This document shows, one piece after another, positions 18,674 through 24,285 of a DNA stretch of 24,285 bases. Position 1 is the stretch's first letter, and every line of letters starts with the position of its first letter. The notes beneath the pieces are model-generated. The model was not told the origin of the DNA and ran no database searches. It saw only the letters and a program-made list of their open reading frames with translations. Made by a program: the position numbers and the translations under genes. Source of the DNA: an uncultured Sphingomonas sp. (GTDB lineage Bacteria; Pseudomonadota; Alphaproteobacteria; Sphingomonadales; Sphingomonadaceae); contig CAMLSA010000048.1 in assembly GCA_946482655.1 (NCBI GenBank), forward strand, positions 1 to 24,285. The letters run 5' to 3'.

Positions 18674-18679
18674 TATATA
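18674..18679. promoter_or_regulatory. Candidate -10 box (TATATA), strand uncertain
   Basis: TATATA is the only strongly AT-rich hexamer in this GC-rich gap and reads the same on both strands. No good -35 hexamer sits 16-18 bp away in either direction. If used on the plus strand, it would give rpoB a leader of about 240 bases that includes the hairpins at 18749-18771 and 18815-18844. Confidence 0.22.
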
Positions 18680-18748
18680 GCCCCCTCCACTTACATCGGC
18701 AGTTGCCCGACGCATGCGCGCGGGTGCCGCCCTTGACTCTCCGGGACA

Positions 18749-18771
18749 CGGCCCGCCTTGCGAACGGGCCG
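18749..18771 (+). repeat. Stable hairpin in the rpoB leader
   Basis: CGGCCCG (18749-18755) pairs with CGGGCCG (18765-18771) around a nine-base loop. No T tract follows, so it is not a simple terminator. It may be part of the folded rpoB leader. Confidence 0.5.
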
Positions 18772-18814
18772 CGACGAATTGGAGAAGGATTTCAAGGGCT
18801 TCCAAAACGCTGGC

Positions 18815-18848
18815 AGTGCGGTTCCGACAGCCCGGACCCGCACTTTTT
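18815..18848 (+). terminator. Terminator-like hairpin with T tract upstream of rpoB (possible attenuator)
   Basis: AGTGCGG (18815-18821) pairs with CCGCACT (18838-18844). An inner TCCG (18823-18826) pairs with CGGA (18833-18836), separated from the outer stem by one mismatch. The right arm runs straight into TTTT (five T in all). This is the form of an intrinsic terminator on the plus strand, 77 bp ahead of the rpoB start codon. Since the gene to the left is on the other strand, the transcript it would stop is probably rpoBC's own leader. Confidence 0.6.
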
Positions 18849-18925
18849 GTCGTGGATCGCATCTGCGAATCGGGCTGAATTCCGCTGCGATGCGGGAGAA
18901 ATTTTGACGCGAGGGAAGAAACGCA

Positions 18926-23077
<4,152 letters not shown>

Positions 23078-23084
23078 ACCAGCA

Positions 23085-23111
23085 GGCCGCTGCCCTCCGA
23101 AGGCAGCGGCC
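23085..23111 (+). repeat. Strong hairpin between rpoB and rpoC
   Basis: GGCCGCTGCC (23085-23094) pairs perfectly with GGCAGCGGCC (23102-23111) around a seven-base loop. No T tract follows. It could be an mRNA processing or stability element, or cause partial termination that sets the rpoB to rpoC ratio. Confidence 0.6.
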
Positions 23112-23150
23112 AGTTCGCCCCACCCGATTTTGACCCTTCAGAGGGACTGA

Positions 23151-24285
<1,135 letters not shown>

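Larger units (their letters stand above)
18478..18925. promoter_or_regulatory. Divergent 5' region between the L,D-transpeptidase and rpoB
   Basis: This 448-bp stretch holds no convincing protein gene. It must supply the promoter of the minus-strand transpeptidase gene and, because a strong terminator isolates rplL, also the promoter of rpoBC. It contains three inverted repeats and a TATATA box, listed separately. GAGGGAAGAA at 18911-18920 is the ribosome binding site for rpoB. Confidence 0.7.

Noticed and set aside
18733..18738. TTGACT as a -35 box for rpoB
   Set aside because: No -10-like hexamer lies 16-18 bp downstream; that position falls in the GC-rich hairpin at 18749-18771.

Overview
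This is a GC-rich chromosomal segment that reads as an alphaproteobacterium, most likely a sphingomonad (Sphingomonas or a close relative). The call rests on the RpoB/RpoC, L10/L7-L12 and OpgGH protein sequences and on the mix of capsule, periplasmic-glucan and L,D-transpeptidase genes. I ran no database comparison. No tRNA, rRNA, CRISPR array, insertion sequence or prophage is visible. The window carries 15 recognisable protein genes, the last (rpoC) cut by the window edge, plus one degenerate patch.

Left part (1-9.3 kb) is an envelope-polysaccharide block. On the minus strand lie a KpsT-type ABC ATPase (2237-1575) and a BexD/CtrA-type outer-membrane export lipoprotein (1455-277), parts of a capsule exporter whose permease (KpsM) is not in view. 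Divergent from them are two tandem paralogous GT4 glycosyltransferases (2316-4847). These converge, with overlapping stop codons, on a minus-strand operon opgG-opgH-kdsA (9267-4844), which makes osmoregulated periplasmic glucans and Kdo-8-phosphate. KdsA carries the Cys/His/Glu/Asp set of the metal-dependent class. Sphingomonads as a group are known for glycosphingolipids in place of LPS, so a Kdo gene next to a KpsT/BexD-type exporter suggests Kdo may serve the capsule anchor.

Middle part (9.27-14.5 kb): a 720-bp patch without an intact gene holds a 48-bp second copy of the 3' end of the neighbouring ABC-F gene and an orphan reading frame. The ABC-F translation factor (YheS type, minus) follows, then divergently acs (acetyl-CoA synthetase) and a cytochrome b561.

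Right part (14.5-24.3 kb) is the ribosomal protein/RNA polymerase region. rplJ is preceded by a structured leader that looks like the L10 autoregulatory leader, closed by an 11-bp long-range helix. rplL ends in a strong 11-bp, GCAA-loop terminator. Instead of continuing into rpoB, the strand flips for about 3 kb: an L,D-transpeptidase with a duplicated, degenerate second half and a GT4 glycosyltransferase with a C-terminal extension. rpoB then starts from its own 5' region, which contains a terminator-like hairpin with a U tract upstream of the start codon. rpoC follows 76 bp after rpoB, past a 10-bp hairpin, and runs off the window.

The most unusual points are the uncoupling of rplJL from rpoBC with a possible attenuator ahead of rpoB, the closed L10 leader, the partial ABC-F duplication, and the two-copy L,D-transpeptidase. 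I found no wholly new system.
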